Part shown: positions 34,886-45,990 of the stretch, piece after piece
Position numbering within the stretch: position 1 is the first letter of the stretch
Layout: every line of letters begins with the position of its first letter
Assembly (NCBI GenBank): GCA_019279435.1
Contig: JAAALK010000287.1
Location: 88,245,532-88,309,531, forward strand
Origin: Zizania palustris
Lineage: Eukaryota; Streptophyta; Magnoliopsida; Poales; Poaceae
Direction: 5' to 3'
Length of the DNA: 64,000 nt
Made by a program: the position numbers and the translations under genes
Notes under the pieces: model-generated
What the model saw: only the letters and a program-made list of their open reading frames with translations
What the model was told of the DNA's origin: nothing
Databases searched by the model: none

Positions 34886-35505
34886 TTACAGTTGTGGCTC
34901 TTCGGGCAAATTTGTTCCTCCCTGTAAAAGTTCCATGATCGAATTTTTCCAATCTGCACTAGGAATACAAAGAATCTCTGCCGAGGGAATTTGTGGCACC
35001 GAAGGTGTACTGAGCTCCTCATAGAAAGCTTCTTCTGGCACATCCACAGCTCCGGTTGCAGCTTTTGCTAAGATGTCCGCTTGCACATTTTCTGCTCTTG
35101 GTATACTCCGAATGGAAATACCCTTGAAGTGTGCTTCGATCTTACGGATTTCTTCTAAGTACTTTGCAAGCTGTGGATGCCGAACTTGGAAACTTTTATC
35201 TACGTGCCCTGCTACTATCTGAGAATCTGTCTTTATAATAATTCTTGTAGCCCCTAGAGCACGTGCTTTCCGGAGTCCCAATAAAATCCCTTCGTACTCC
35301 GCTATATTATTGGTAGACTTAAAGTTGAGTCTTGCGGAGTACATTGCTCTTTGCCCTGAAGGCGAAATTAATACTGCTCCGATGCCTGCTCCGGATGATT
35401 GGAAAGCCCCATCAGAGTAAACAGTCCAAACTCCATCACTTGACTTCTCCGGAACCAAATTTGCAGGTGGAGTCCATTCTGCTATAAAATCTGCTAAAAC
35501 TTTGA
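34886..35505 (-). pseudogene. pol: Element D second RNase H
   Basis: Archaeal-type RNase H with all four acidic positions: YSDGAF, AEYEG, TDSQ and NVQADILA. It follows the degenerate first RNase H after a one-base deletion near 35500 (IKSQVLADF in relatives, shifted here). Confidence 0.85.
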
Positions 35506-37680
35506 TTTGATTGCTGTCCTTGCCAGAAAAGATATGCCAAAGGGTGCTAGCTCAACTGCCCACTTCCCAATTCTTCCAGTAGAATCCTTACTTCGAAGCA
35601 TATCTCCCAAAGGATACGAAGTTGGTACAATTACATTGTGAGCCAAAAAATAATGTCTTAATTTCCTCGAAGCCATTATCAGAGCATAAACGAACTTCTC
35701 GAGTTCATAGTATCTTGTCTTCGCTCCTGATAATGCTTCGGATACAAAATAAACAGGATTTTGGACCAACTTCCCATTGAAATCCACTTCTCTGACAAGG
35801 ACTGCACTGATAGCAGAACCTGTAGCTGCAAGGTAAAGGAGTAGGGTTTCGTCCGCAGTAGGCACCGTGAGTGTAGCAAGATTACTGAGATACTCTTTAA
35901 TATCTTCGAAGCTTTTCTGACACTCCGGTGTCCATGCAAAATATTCGGACCCTTTCAATGCTTTAAATATAGGCAAGCTTCTCTCCGCAGACCTTGATAA
36001 AAACCTGCTAAGTGCTGCCAGACGACCAGTCAGCTTTTGCACTTGCTTTAAATTTTCCGGAGGAGCCATCTTTTGTAGCGCAGTTATTTGAGTAGGGCTA
36101 GCTTCAATCCCCCTGCTTGAAACTAAATACCATAACAACTTTCCAGCCTTAGCCCCGAAGATACATTTTTCGGGGTTAAGACGGATCCCACATGCCCGAA
36201 GGCTATTGAATGTTTCTGCTAAGTCTAGGCTATGCTGGTGCTTTAAAGCACTCTTTATTACAATATCATCCATATAGGCCTCCACATTGCGACCTAATTG
36301 ATGACCTAGAGCCTTAGCAACTAACCTCGAAAAAGTAGCCCCGACATTTCTTAAGCCAAAGGACATTCTTACATAACAAAAGACTCCCGAAGGAGTTACA
36401 AAGCTTGTCTTAATCTCATCTTCGCGCTTCAACCATATTTGATGATAACCAGAATACGCGTCAAGGAAGCTTAATAACTCCGAACCTGCAGTGGAGTCGA
36501 CCAATTGATCAATTCGGGGCATGGGGTAGGGGTCACAAGGGCATGCTTTATTCAAGGATGTGAAATCAATGCACATGCGCCACTTCCCGGAAGATTTCTT
36601 TCTGACGAAGACTGGGTTGGCTAACCATTCTGTGTGAGCCACTTCTCTGATAATCCCAGCTTTCAACAATTTTTCAACTTCGTCTTTCGCTAGAGCATCT
36701 CTTTCTGCAGACATTTTCCGGAGTCCTTGCCGAACAGGGCAGGCCTTCCGGTTTACAAGTAAACTATGCTCAATGATATCCCGATCGACTCCGGTGATAT
36801 CTTCGTCAGACCAAGCGAAGACATCTAAATTCTCTTCCACCACCTTTTCCAAGGAGGTTGCAACTTCTGGAGGTAAATCTTTACCAAATTGTAATGTATA
36901 TTCTTTACCATCTTTAACAATGACCTTCGCTGCAATCTCTCCTTCAGGACTTGGTCTTGGAAAGGATTTCTTTGAAGCTTCGGAAGGGGCTGAAAAAATT
37001 TCTTCATTATCTTGTACATTGTTTACTTGTCTTGGATCAAGAGGGGGACCATGACCATATTCCGCTCTCCGAGCGATAGCTTGATCCCCGAAGACAGTAA
37101 GGACTCCTGCTTGTGTGGGCATCTTCATGCACAAATAATTGTGATGCGCCACAGCTCCGAACTGGTTTAGCATGCCTCTTCCGAAGATGACGTTGTAAGC
37201 ATACGGGGCATCTACAACATCGAAGATTACTTCCTCAGTTCGGGCCAACAAACCTTCTCCAAAGGTAACTTCCAGGCCTATTTGACCAAGTGCATCAAGC
37301 GGAGGTCCTGCGAAGCCTTGCAAAGGACGAGCCGCTGGAAGGATATGCTTTCTGGAGATTCACAATTGATCGAAGGCTTGAACAAAAATGATGTCTGCCG
37401 AACTACCTCCGTCAATCAATACCCTTCGAACTTCAGTGCCCGCAATATCAGCAGTGATAACAAGTGGGTCTGCATGCGGGAACTTAATGCCAGCTGCATC
37501 CTCCGCAGAAAAGGATATCGGTACATGAGAACACTTCGGCATTGCAGCTGCAGATGACGAAGTCCCAATATGGCCTACTTCTCTGACGTAGTCTCTTCGC
37601 TGTCTCTTTGACATGCTTCCGAGGGTACCTTCTCCAGAGATGGGGAGGACTACTCTTTTCCCTCGGTCTTGCCCTTCCTA
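35494..37680 (-). pseudogene. pol: Element D protease, RT and degenerate RNase H
   Basis: Protease VLIDGGSSADIIF (frame 37360-37614), then TGC to TGA at 37360, then a 609-codon open frame 35494-37323 with the linker, RT (FLDAYSGYHQIW, MSFGLRNVGATFSRL, YMDDIVIKS near 36266-36277) and the first RNase H, where the usual Asp is replaced (LYLAATGS). In MSFGLRN the conserved Pro of MPFGL is Ser. A TAG at 37678 separates it from gag. Confidence 0.88.
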
Positions 37681-39129
37681 TTGCTTCGGAGGTGGCATAA
37701 CATTGGCCACTGGAGGGTGTCTTGCGGCATCAAAATTTTCTATCCGCGCCACAGCCTGGACCGGCTCTGGGCGCGCTGCAACTGGAACTCGGTCGGTAGT
37801 ACCTCGACCCGAAGTTCTTTCTAGATACTCTCCTCTTAGAGTAAGTATAGCCTTACAAGTATCAGTTGCATGGCTTCGATTTTCACCATGGATGCAGCAG
37901 AAAAGGGTCTGGCCTTTGCCAGCCCTTTTCCCTGGCGGCCTACAGCCGCTGGCCTTGTTCCCCGAAGACTTTGGAGCTCTCTGTATAAACTTCTGTGGGG
38001 GTGCAATATTCAAGACTTCAGAACGAGGGTGCTTTTGCCCTCTTCTCCGATCATGTTGAACTTCGAAGACTGGTTCTTGCGGCTGTGCCGAAGTTTTTAC
38101 TTCTACTTTAACTTCTTGCAATATGGATGAAGTAGCTGCAGTTCTTCGAAGCCAACCCTCTTCTGACCTCGCATATTGCTCGAAGTATGACATCAGCTGA
38201 GAGACCGAGGAGATGCTTTTCCGATGAAGCTTATCCAGGAGGCCTTGATGAGTGACGCCTTCCCGAGCTGCATCAACTACCGAAGATGCAGACAACCCCC
38301 GGATCTGCGACTTCGTATGAGCAAAGCGCTTGAAATATTGCCTCAATGTCTCTCCGGGGAGCTGTTTCACCTGGAAAAGGCTTCCCGTTGACATGGGAGG
38401 CACGGAGGTGCCTTGAAAATTGCTTACAAACTTCTTCTTCAGCTGCCCCCATGAATTAATTGATCCTGGCTTCAAAGACCAGAACCACCTTAATGCCACT
38501 CCTTGAAGAGCTAAGGGGAAGCACTTTGCCATGGTGTCTCGAACTCCTCCGCTAGCTTCAATTGCTAGGGCATAAGAACGAACAAACTCTCCGGGATCTT
38601 CATCTCCAGCATACTTACAGAGCTTCGAAGTCTTAAACTTCGGATGAAAGCGAACTTTCTACAGCTCAGGATGTAGCGGAGATTCATTATCGAAGGAGGC
38701 ATTTTCCGGGGCTTTGGGATAATCGAGTTCGTCATCTTCGGGCACTTCTGGGATAGTTGGGATGGCTTGAGAGCGAAGCCTGTTCGCAGCTTCTTGCCGC
38801 CATCTTTCTACTTCAGCTTGAAGGTTGGCCATTTGAGTGGCCATATCTCCAAGATTGTCTTCATCTCCTCCGGAAGGGTCTTCCGGGTCTTGAGAACTAG
38901 TAGGTTCAGTTCGAATTGGGATGGAAGGTGGAGAAGGGACTCCGGGTGGTCGAAGTATGGAAGGAGTTGGCGGAGAAGCTTCGTATGTTCGAGGGATGGA
39001 AACTCCTTCCGGAGTTTGTGGAGGGAATGTCGAAGGCCCTCCGACTTCAACCGTATCGAATGGTGTCTCTCCAGAGATCCGAGAGGACCTCCGAACAGGA
39101 TTGCGAGGTGCGCTCCGCTTAGGAGGCAT
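37681..39129 (-). pseudogene. gag: Element D gag
   Basis: ATG at 39129 (MPPKRSAPR). Gag core (RWFWSLKPGSINSWGQLKKKF) and an intact CHHC knuckle (CCIHGENRSHATDTC). One stop, CAG to TAG at 38659. It is in the same frame as protease and RT. Confidence 0.87.
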
Positions 39130-39171
39130 GATGTAAGAAGTTGGTAGATAACGAAGTTTTTGGACTAGGTT

Positions 39172-39188
39172 CCCCACGGACGGCGCCA
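39172..39188 (-). promoter_or_regulatory. Element D primer binding site
   Basis: TGGCGCCGTCCGTGGGG on the minus strand, two bases inside the 5' LTR. Confidence 0.75.
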
Positions 39189-39190
39189 AC

Positions 39191-39685
39191 TGTTGGCGTA
39201 AAAGATTACGCTAACAGGTTTCTGTAGATTAGAAACTAACAAACGAAGTGTTTGCGAAGGGAACTGTTCTAAGCCTCCGAAAGGATAATAACTTAGAATA
39301 GTTCGAATGTGTGTATTGAATAACTTGTATTCGGTCCCTATTACAGGGTGAAATGGGGGGTATTTATAGGCCCAAATATTAAGGAAAAGACCTATTTACC
39401 CCTCTATTACAACCGACATAGTGGAAACTATTCGGTACCCTTGATAGGGCTAAAATGTTAAAAGACTAATCTAATAATATAAAAGATAAATCTTCCATCT
39501 TAGCTGGCAATAAAGATCTCGAAAAGCCTTAGTTCGAAGATGTACTCCGAACCAATGCCTATCTTCGTACTTCGAGCCTGACTCAGGGTGTCTTCGAAGA
39601 TGGACGTCTGGAAACCTTCGAATCCATTATCTGCTTTTGTCCTGTTACGGCAATAACCCCGAAGATGGGATATTTTCCCCCAACA
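39191..39685 (-). repeat. Element D 5' LTR (495 bp)
   Basis: Differs from 28298-28792 at four substitutions and no indels. Minus-strand TATAAATA at 39361-39368 is the likely gag-pol promoter. Confidence 0.95.
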
Positions 39686-39690
39686 AATAT

Positions 39691-41201
39691 CATTGCAGAT
39701 GCTTTATCCAGGCTTTTTACTATGTTATCTCAGCTTGATCATAATATATTTGGTCTAGAAACAATAAAAGAGTTATATGCTACTAATCTAGACTTCAAGG
39801 ATGCTTTTGAAAATTGTACAGAGTGCCGAACTTGGAATAAATATGTGTTGAATGATAGATTATTATATCGTGATAACAAGCTATGCGTCCTAGCTAGCTC
39901 CATTCGCCTTTTATTTTTATAGGAAGCTCACGGGGAGGATTGATGGGACATTTTTGAGTGAAGAAAACTGAGGATGTGTTGTCCACACACTTCTTTTGGC
40001 CAAGGATGCGGCGGGATGTCGTGCGCTACGTCTCACGCTGCAATACATGTAACAAAGCTAAGTCACTCTTGAATCCCTTTAGACTTTATATGCCCCTTCA
40101 TGTTCCTAGCATCCCTTGGGAGCATATATCAATGGACTTTGTCTTAGGTTTACCTAGAACAAAGAGGGGGAGGGATAGTATATTTGTGGTGGTCGATCGA
40201 TTCTCAAAAATGGCACAATTTATACCTTGTGATAAGAACGATGATACTACAAACATTGCTGATTTGTTTTTCAGGGATATCATTCACCTACGTGGAGTAC
40301 CCACCACCATTGTCTCTTATCGTGATGCGAAGTTCTTGAGCTACTTTTGGAGAAGTTTATGGTGCAAGTTGGGAACCAAGCTGCTATTCTCCACCACATG
40401 CCACCCTCAAACCGATGGGCAAACCGAGGTAGTTAATTGTACGTTAGTCACCATATTGCGAGTTGTTTTGAAGAAGTGGGAACAATGTTTACCTCATGTG
40501 GAGTTTGCATATAATCGAGCGGTACATTCTACTACCAAGGTGAGTCCTTTCCAGGTTGTGTATGTCTTTATTCCCCGTGCCCCTATTGATCTTTTGCCAT
40601 TGCCTACTTCTAAACATGTGCATTTAGATGTAAGACACGTGCTGAATTTATCCTGAAATTACATACCACAACTAAAGAACACATTGAGAAGATGACCGAA
40701 AAGTATAAAACTGCTGGTAGTAAGGGTAGGATACATTTAACATTTAAAATAGGTGATCTTGTTTAGTTACACTTGCATAAAGATAGATTTCCAGATTTGA
40801 GAAAGTCTAAATTGATGCCTCGAGCTGATGGTCCTTCCAAGATAGTTAATAAAATTAATGACAATGCATACGAGCTTGAGTTGCCTGGAAATTTTGGGGT
40901 TAGCCCAACATTTAACATTTCAGATTTGAACCCATATTTGGGAGAAGAAGACGATTTTGAGTCGAGGACGACTCCAATTCAAGAAAGGGAGGATGATGAG
41001 GACATCAATAACAATGATAAAGACATCCAACACTCTATCATTCCTGGACCAATCACTCGCTCCCGTGCACTGAAGCTTAATTATGAGGTGCGTTCATTTC
41101 TTACTTTACATAATGATATGGATATGGATGGGATACTACTTATGGGTTATATTTTGACTCTGAAGAATATGGGAGAAGCACTTCTGGATCAAACACAATA
41201 G
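39691..41201 (+). pseudogene. pol: Element F: pol end, integrase and C-terminus (second fragment)
   Basis: It resumes with ADALSRLFTMLSQLDHN directly after D's target duplication. The zinc-binding region is frame-broken near 39920-39960, then FFWPRMRRDVVRYVSRCNTC and the integrase core follow (40000-40620). The first Asp is kept (SMDFVLGLP) but the second, SDRD in relatives, is SYRD (Tyr at 40318-40320). A frameshift near 40640 and TGG to TAG near 40764 precede the C-terminal part (RFPDLRKSKLMPRADGPSKI to the stop at 41199-41201), which ends in an acidic, CRM/Reina-like tail with no clear classical chromodomain. The lineage within chromovirus-like elements is not settled. Confidence 0.82.
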
Positions 41202-41208
41202 GGAGAGG

Positions 41209-41872
41209 CGACACAATAATCCAATTCGGATTCCACTTCAAAGTCCGATTTCGGTTCGGAATCTATAGAGCACCCTTCATTAAAACGAGAATAAATTTCT
41301 CGTATAGAGGCGGATTAAGGCATTCTTTAAGGCATTGTAAAGATAATGAAAATATCTTTTCAATGGATCTGGTGCCAAGTCCTGGTTTGTTACGAAACGT
41401 TCTGTGTCATTCAAAAAAGTCATTTGGTGTTGTGTCACCCTTTTGAGCCATGTTGGGCCTTGTATCCGTTTGGGGCCTTAAGCCCAACATTAGGGAAGGT
41501 TATTCACAAAACCTAGGTATTAATACTCCGTAGCCATCGTGAATTAGGGTTGGGTTTTGCTTAGTTTCGAACTTCCTTGCAGATTGAACTCCGACGTTCG
41601 TCAGATTGTGGAACCACGCTTGAGAAATCGACCTCTCATCGGTTTGCGAGATTGTGTTTCCATGTTCTTGCTTGTGTTCTCAATTCACATGCAAGGATAA
41701 GCCTTCTTGGTGAGGTCAATCACGTTCGTGCGTGGTTGATAACCAATGGAGCCGTGGCGTAGCGATTGTGGGGCTCGGATCAGTGCTTGTTGGAAGCCAG
41801 ATCGTCAACGTTGAGTCCTCCACCAATCGAGTTTACCCGCTATGATGGAAGATCGGGCACCTGTGTGCATCA
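41209..41872 (+). repeat. Element F 3' LTR (probable)
   Basis: It directly follows the pol stop and a short purine-rich GGGAGAGG, and ends in GTGTGCATCA where an RT relic of another element begins. The first bases read CGACAC rather than TGACAC, so the start is inferred. No partner LTR is present to confirm the borders. Confidence 0.55.
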
Positions 41873-42348
41873 TAAACACTTCTTAATTTGGTCAAAAGCA
41901 CGTTGCAGACTTTCCCCCTAAGTGAATTTGTCTTCGTTCTTTAGCCAAAGTATAGGGGCAAAAGCATCAATCTTGTCAAACAACTTAGATATGAAGTGAC
42001 GCAAATAATTTGCCTTGCCTAGCAACTTCTACACATCTCTCTTACACGTTGGCACTTCAAAGTCTCTAATCTTGTCAAATCTCTTAGGATAAATTTCAAT
42101 ACCTCTCTCATGAATCATGAATCCTAAGAACATGCCCGTCGACACACTAAAACCAGACTTGAGTGGGTTCATCTTCAAGAAATACTAACGCATTATTTCA
42201 AAAGCAACTCTCAAATAGGCTAAATGGTTACCCATAGGATCCGATTTCACTACAACATCATCTATGTAGACTTCTAACATAACTCCTAGCAAGTCATGGA
42301 AGATCAAATCATAGTACGTTGATATGTAGCACCATCATTCTTCAAACC
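41873..42348 (-). pseudogene. pol: Element M: Ty3-type reverse transcriptase relic
   Basis: Broken into pieces too short to stand out as a reading frame. On the minus strand from 42348: GLKNDGATYQRTM, a one-base loss near 42310, then LLGVMLEVYIDDVVVKSDP (YIDD active site at 42258-42269), GFSVSTGMFLGFMIHERGIEI and KANYLRHFISKLFDKI, ending DQIK. In-frame TAGs stand where relatives have sense codons, at three places. The SIRE-like LTR of element L begins at 42349 directly in the GLKN motif, so L inserted into M; F also ends against it. Confidence 0.75.
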
Positions 42349-44038
42349 TGAAAGTGCATCAAGGTGCATCTAGGCCCCTATTTTATTTTGGTGTATTAAT
42401 GACAATATTGATCAAATTATAGTAATCAACTTGCTAAGCTGATTGCAGAGTTTTCACAAGAAAAGCAAATTTCGTCGAAACAAATTTGGAGAAAAAGCTC
42501 CATTTGGTCCAAATTGGCTCAAAGGTTAAAATTATTTTTTATTCTTTATCTTGAGTCTAGGATTATCGTACTATTAAGATGGATGCATTTCGGTCTTGAT
42601 CCAAAAGTTTGTGATCAAAGAAAAACTTTTTTGAATGATTTTTGGACAAATTTAAACTATGTTATGAATTTTTTATACTGATCTAAACTTCTGATTTGGA
42701 TCGGAACTTCTGATTTGAGCTCTCGGTGTGGAATTAAAATTCCATCGGAACTTCCGATCTAGATCAAAACTTCTGATATGAGTTCTCAGTTTGAAATTAA
42801 AATTCCATCGGAACTTCCGATCTGGATCAGAACTTCCAATTTGAGTTCTTGGTTTGGAATGAAATTCCATCAGGAATTCCGATTTGGATTGGAACTTCTG
42901 ATTTGAGCTCTTGGTCTTGAATTAAAATTTCCATCGGAACTTCCGATTTGGGATAGGAACTTTTGATTTGATCTCTTGGTCATGAATTAAAATTTCCATC
43001 GGAACATTCAATTTGGGATCGAAACTTCTGATCTGATCTCTCAGTTTGGAATTTATTTTTAATTGGAACTTTCAATGTGCCATCAGAACTTCCGAGGTAG
43101 GTGGCCAAAAATGCCCTAACAGTCAGATTTTTGGGGGTTGGTATAAAAGGCCCATCCACCCACTTTGAATAGCACCTTGGCCCCCTAACTCTCTCTCTCT
43201 TGAAAACCCTATCCCTAACTCTCATGCTCTCTTGCATTCAAGTGTATGTCTAGCGTGATTATTTGTGATTTGCCTAGAGAGCTCAATAGAAATCTTCTCG
43301 AGCTTTTGTTATTGGACCTTTTAACGAGATTTTCATGTGTTGCTTTTGTTGCTTTTGTTGGATTTTATTGCAAATCTCTCAGCACAAAATTTGGGTTGGA
43401 AAAATTATTAAACACATTTATTACTCTTGGAGGATTCATTCACCTTGATGGCTCGGAGTCACTCCGTGAGCAACCAATGAGTTTGTGGTTGCGTGGAGAA
43501 GTTTGTAAAAACTCTTTCTTGGCTTTGACAATGAACCGAAGAGAAAAAACCCAAGTTTAGCAAAGGCCAAGACTTGGTGAGGAAATGGTTGAAAGAGACC
43601 CGACCTATCGAGGTCCCTCAACGGAGACATAGGATCGGTGGGTCCGAACTCTGGGAAATATATCGTTTGTCTTGTGTGTTCTTATGTTCATTACTTTTCT
43701 ATAGTTCTAACTAGGTTGAGCGTTATCTTTACCAGATCTATTTTTTGACTTATATTTAGAGCAACTTCTTGCGTAAAACTTGTTCCTAGTATACTTGTGC
43801 ATATTTCTATTCAAACACATTTTCTAGAAAACAAGTTTTAATTTCATCGTTTTTTCACTACTGATCGGAACTTCCGATACACATTGGAACTTCCGATCGA
43901 CCAGAAGTTTTAGAAAAAATCTGACTGATCGGAACTTCCGAGCCCACATCAGAACTTCCGATTAGGAAAATTTACATAACACTATTTTTCCGCAAGAAAT
44001 TTTTGTCTTTCCTATTACCCCCCATTAGGCAACTTTCA
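42349..44038 (+). repeat. Element L (SIRE-like copia) 5' LTR, 1.69 kb
   Basis: Starts TGAAAGTGCATCAAGGTGCA and ends AACTTTCA, two bases before the primer site. TATAAAAGG at 43142 is the likely promoter. A tandem repeat fills the U3. Short open frames inside it have no protein signature. Confidence 0.82.
42660..43105. repeat. 63-bp tandem repeats in the L LTR
   Basis: Six to seven degenerate units of about 63-65 bp, beginning GGAACTTCCGAT and ending TTAAAATTCCATC. Isolated copies of GGAACTTCCGA recur at about 43863-43960 in the U5 side. Confidence 0.8.
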
Positions 44039-44040
44039 AT

Positions 44041-44052
44041 TGGTATCAGGCT
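44041..44052 (+). promoter_or_regulatory. Element L primer binding site
   Basis: TGGTATCAGGCT, a close match to the initiator methionine tRNA complement TGGTATCAGAGC, two bases after the LTR end. Confidence 0.8.
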
Positions 44053-44114
44053 AGACTATTCTTTAAGGATTAACCGTTCGAGGAGTGAAGATTCTACAAA
44101 AATCTACAGTCAAT

Positions 44115-44854
44115 ATGGTGGGAGGATCCGACTCTCCTAAGGGCAACACCAACAACAAAAGGGGAGCCACATATCCTTTTGATTATTCCAAGTTAAATTC
44201 TCGTACAAGTTGTGGTTCTATTCCTGCCGGTCGTGTACCTTACTTTGAAGGTACACAATACACAGCTTGGAAACACAAAATGAAAATGCATTTCTTTTCC
44301 ATGCATCCAGAAATATGGAGAATTGTGAATGTTGGTTTAAATTTTGACGTCAATGATGTTCAAGGGAATTATTGGACTCCGGGGGAAGAACAAGCCCTCC
44401 ACTAGAACTTTCAATCGATTAGTGCTATACTTGCCGCTTTGAGTCTCGAGGAGTTAAACAAGGTGGATGGCATAGAAGATGCCACAGAAATATGGTACAC
44501 ATTGCAAGTGGCCCATGAAGGTACATTGTCTGTGCGAGAGTCAAAGATGAAGCATCTTGAAGGGAAGCTTGGAAGATTTGTGATGTAAAACTATGAGACT
44601 CCCCAAGAGATGTATGACTGACTCATGGTGTTGATAAAAAAGATCAAGGGCCTTGGAAGCAAGGAGATGGCCGACCATGTTGTGGTCAAGAGACTTCTCC
44701 AAGAAATTCCAACAAGAAATCCAACCTCGGTGACGTTTCTCTGAGAAAAGGACTTCATGAAGATGACTCCAACTGATGTGCTAGGAAGGGTAATAGCACA
44801 TGAGCTAATGGATTAAGAAGCAAAAGAGAGTAAGGACCTTGCCAAGCACACTAC
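44115..44854 (+). pseudogene. gag: Element L gag (SIRE-like copia), five stops
   Basis: Begins MVGGSDSPKGNTNN; copia gag with PYFEGTQYTAWKHKMKMHF and EEQALH, then reads on in a single frame through TAG 44403, TAA 44586, TGA 44619, TGA 44742 and TAA 44814, with no indel. It would form the virus-like particle shell. It is cut at 44855 by the LTR of element E. The matching pol end of this kind of element lies at 56363-57423, in the same orientation. Confidence 0.83.
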
Positions 44855-45300
44855 TGTTGGGGGAAAATGCTTCACTTTCAGGACTTAGAGATTAATAAAT
44901 TATAGATAACTTATCAGCTTCGGAGCTGATGAGCTTATGCCCGAAGGTAGTGGAGTCGTTAAGCCGAAGGGTGCTTTGACTTATGGTCTGAAGGAACCCT
45001 CCGCACGATATGAAGCTCTGGGTAGATTTTACCATTTTAACCCTGTTCACGGTACCGAATAGTTTCCACTATGTCGGTTGTAATTGAGGGGTAAATAGTT
45101 CTTTTCTTAGTCTTTTTTGCCTATAAATAACCCCCTTCTTACCCTGTAATAGGCATCGAATATTCTGCTATTCAATACACATATTTGGACTACTTGAGTT
45201 ATTATCCAATTCGGAGGCTCGAGATAGTTCTTAGCACAAACTCACTGTTTGTCAGTTCTTAATCTTAGAGAACCTGTTAGCGTAATCTTTTACAACAACA
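44855..45300 (+). repeat. Element E 5' LTR (446 bp)
   Basis: TGTTGGGGGAAAATGC... to ...TAGCGTAATCTTTTACAACAACA, the reverse-complement orientation of the A-D LTRs and recognisably the same family (shared ACCGAATAGTTTCCACTATG block). TATAAATA at about 45123. The primer site after it reads TTAGCGCCATCTGTGGGG, with its first TGG mutated. Confidence 0.88.
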
Positions 45301-45506
45301 GTTAGCGCCATCTGTGGGGACCCTAGTTCTAGAAGCTAGTTCTCTACTACTAACTGCACTTCGAAGAGCACTTGTGGAGGGAGCTTCGGAGTCCCAAGAT
45401 TCCGCGCACCCTTCGGTAAGGGGCTTCATAGTGCGGTTCAAAGGCCTTCCCTCGCCTTCCCAAACCAATCGAAGTCCTCGGTCTTCGGACCTATTCGTTA
45501 CTAGCC

Positions 45507-45990
45507 ATGCCTCCCAAGCGGAGCCTAGCCTCGGGTCCTCTTCGAAGGTCCCCTCGGACCAATGGAGCTGGACCCTTAGCTGTTCCAACAATCCCCGAAG
45601 GCATCGCAGGGCGTCAAGTACCCAGAGGCCCTCAGGCTGCTCCTACGGTGCTCCTGACTGATTATGTCCGCTGAGGTGAAGACGGAGCCTGAACCCTTAA
45701 CTTCTCTACAACCCCCTCAAGACAATCGCTTCAACGATCACAAGAGAGGAAATAAGCATTTCCGCTCGGAGGTGTTGAGCATCGCACCGTCCATTCCGAA
45801 GGCACCTGCCAATTATCAGCAGGCGCAAGGCTTCAAGGCTGGAGCACCGAAGCCCCAAGAGAGATTACCTGGCAGGAGCCAGAGTTTTTTCTGCTGCGTG
45901 CATGGTGACAATAGAATTCATGACACGAAGGACTACAAGGCGGTGTTAACCCTTCGGGGTGAATACCTAGGACGAAGTACCAGGTGGGGT
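45507..45990 (+). pseudogene. gag: Element E gag with core deleted
   Basis: ATG at 45507 (MPPKRSLASGP), 206 bp inside the LTR compared with about 62 bp in A-D. After about 50 codons the sequence jumps from the Pro-rich N-terminus to the region just before the knuckle (KHFRSEVLSIAPS): the whole gag core is missing. The knuckle reads CCVHGDNRIHDTKDY, with the last Cys changed to Tyr. Confidence 0.78.

Larger units (their letters stand above)
28298..39685 (-). mobile_element. Element D: complete Tat-type retrotransposon
   Basis: 11,388 bp with both LTRs and a perfect 5-bp target duplication AATAT (28293-28297 and 39686-39690), inserted in pol of element F. The LTRs differ at 4 of 495 positions by my count, so it is the youngest datable insertion here. 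Gag-pol is minus strand, the antisense gene plus strand. Despite its youth it has four stops and one frameshift in gag-pol, three stops in the antisense gene and a lost integrase catalytic Asp. Confidence 0.95.

Noticed and set aside
38767..39147. Plus-strand ORFs of 70-130 codons opposite gag in A-D (also at 12011, 23379, 26522)
   Set aside because: They are mirror frames of the gag N-terminus; they recur because gag recurs, differ in length among copies and have no recognisable domain or start context.
42660..43105. Heat-shock elements in the GGAACTTCC repeats
   Set aside because: A heat-shock element needs GAA and TTC with a two-base gap; here GAACTTC has only one base between them.
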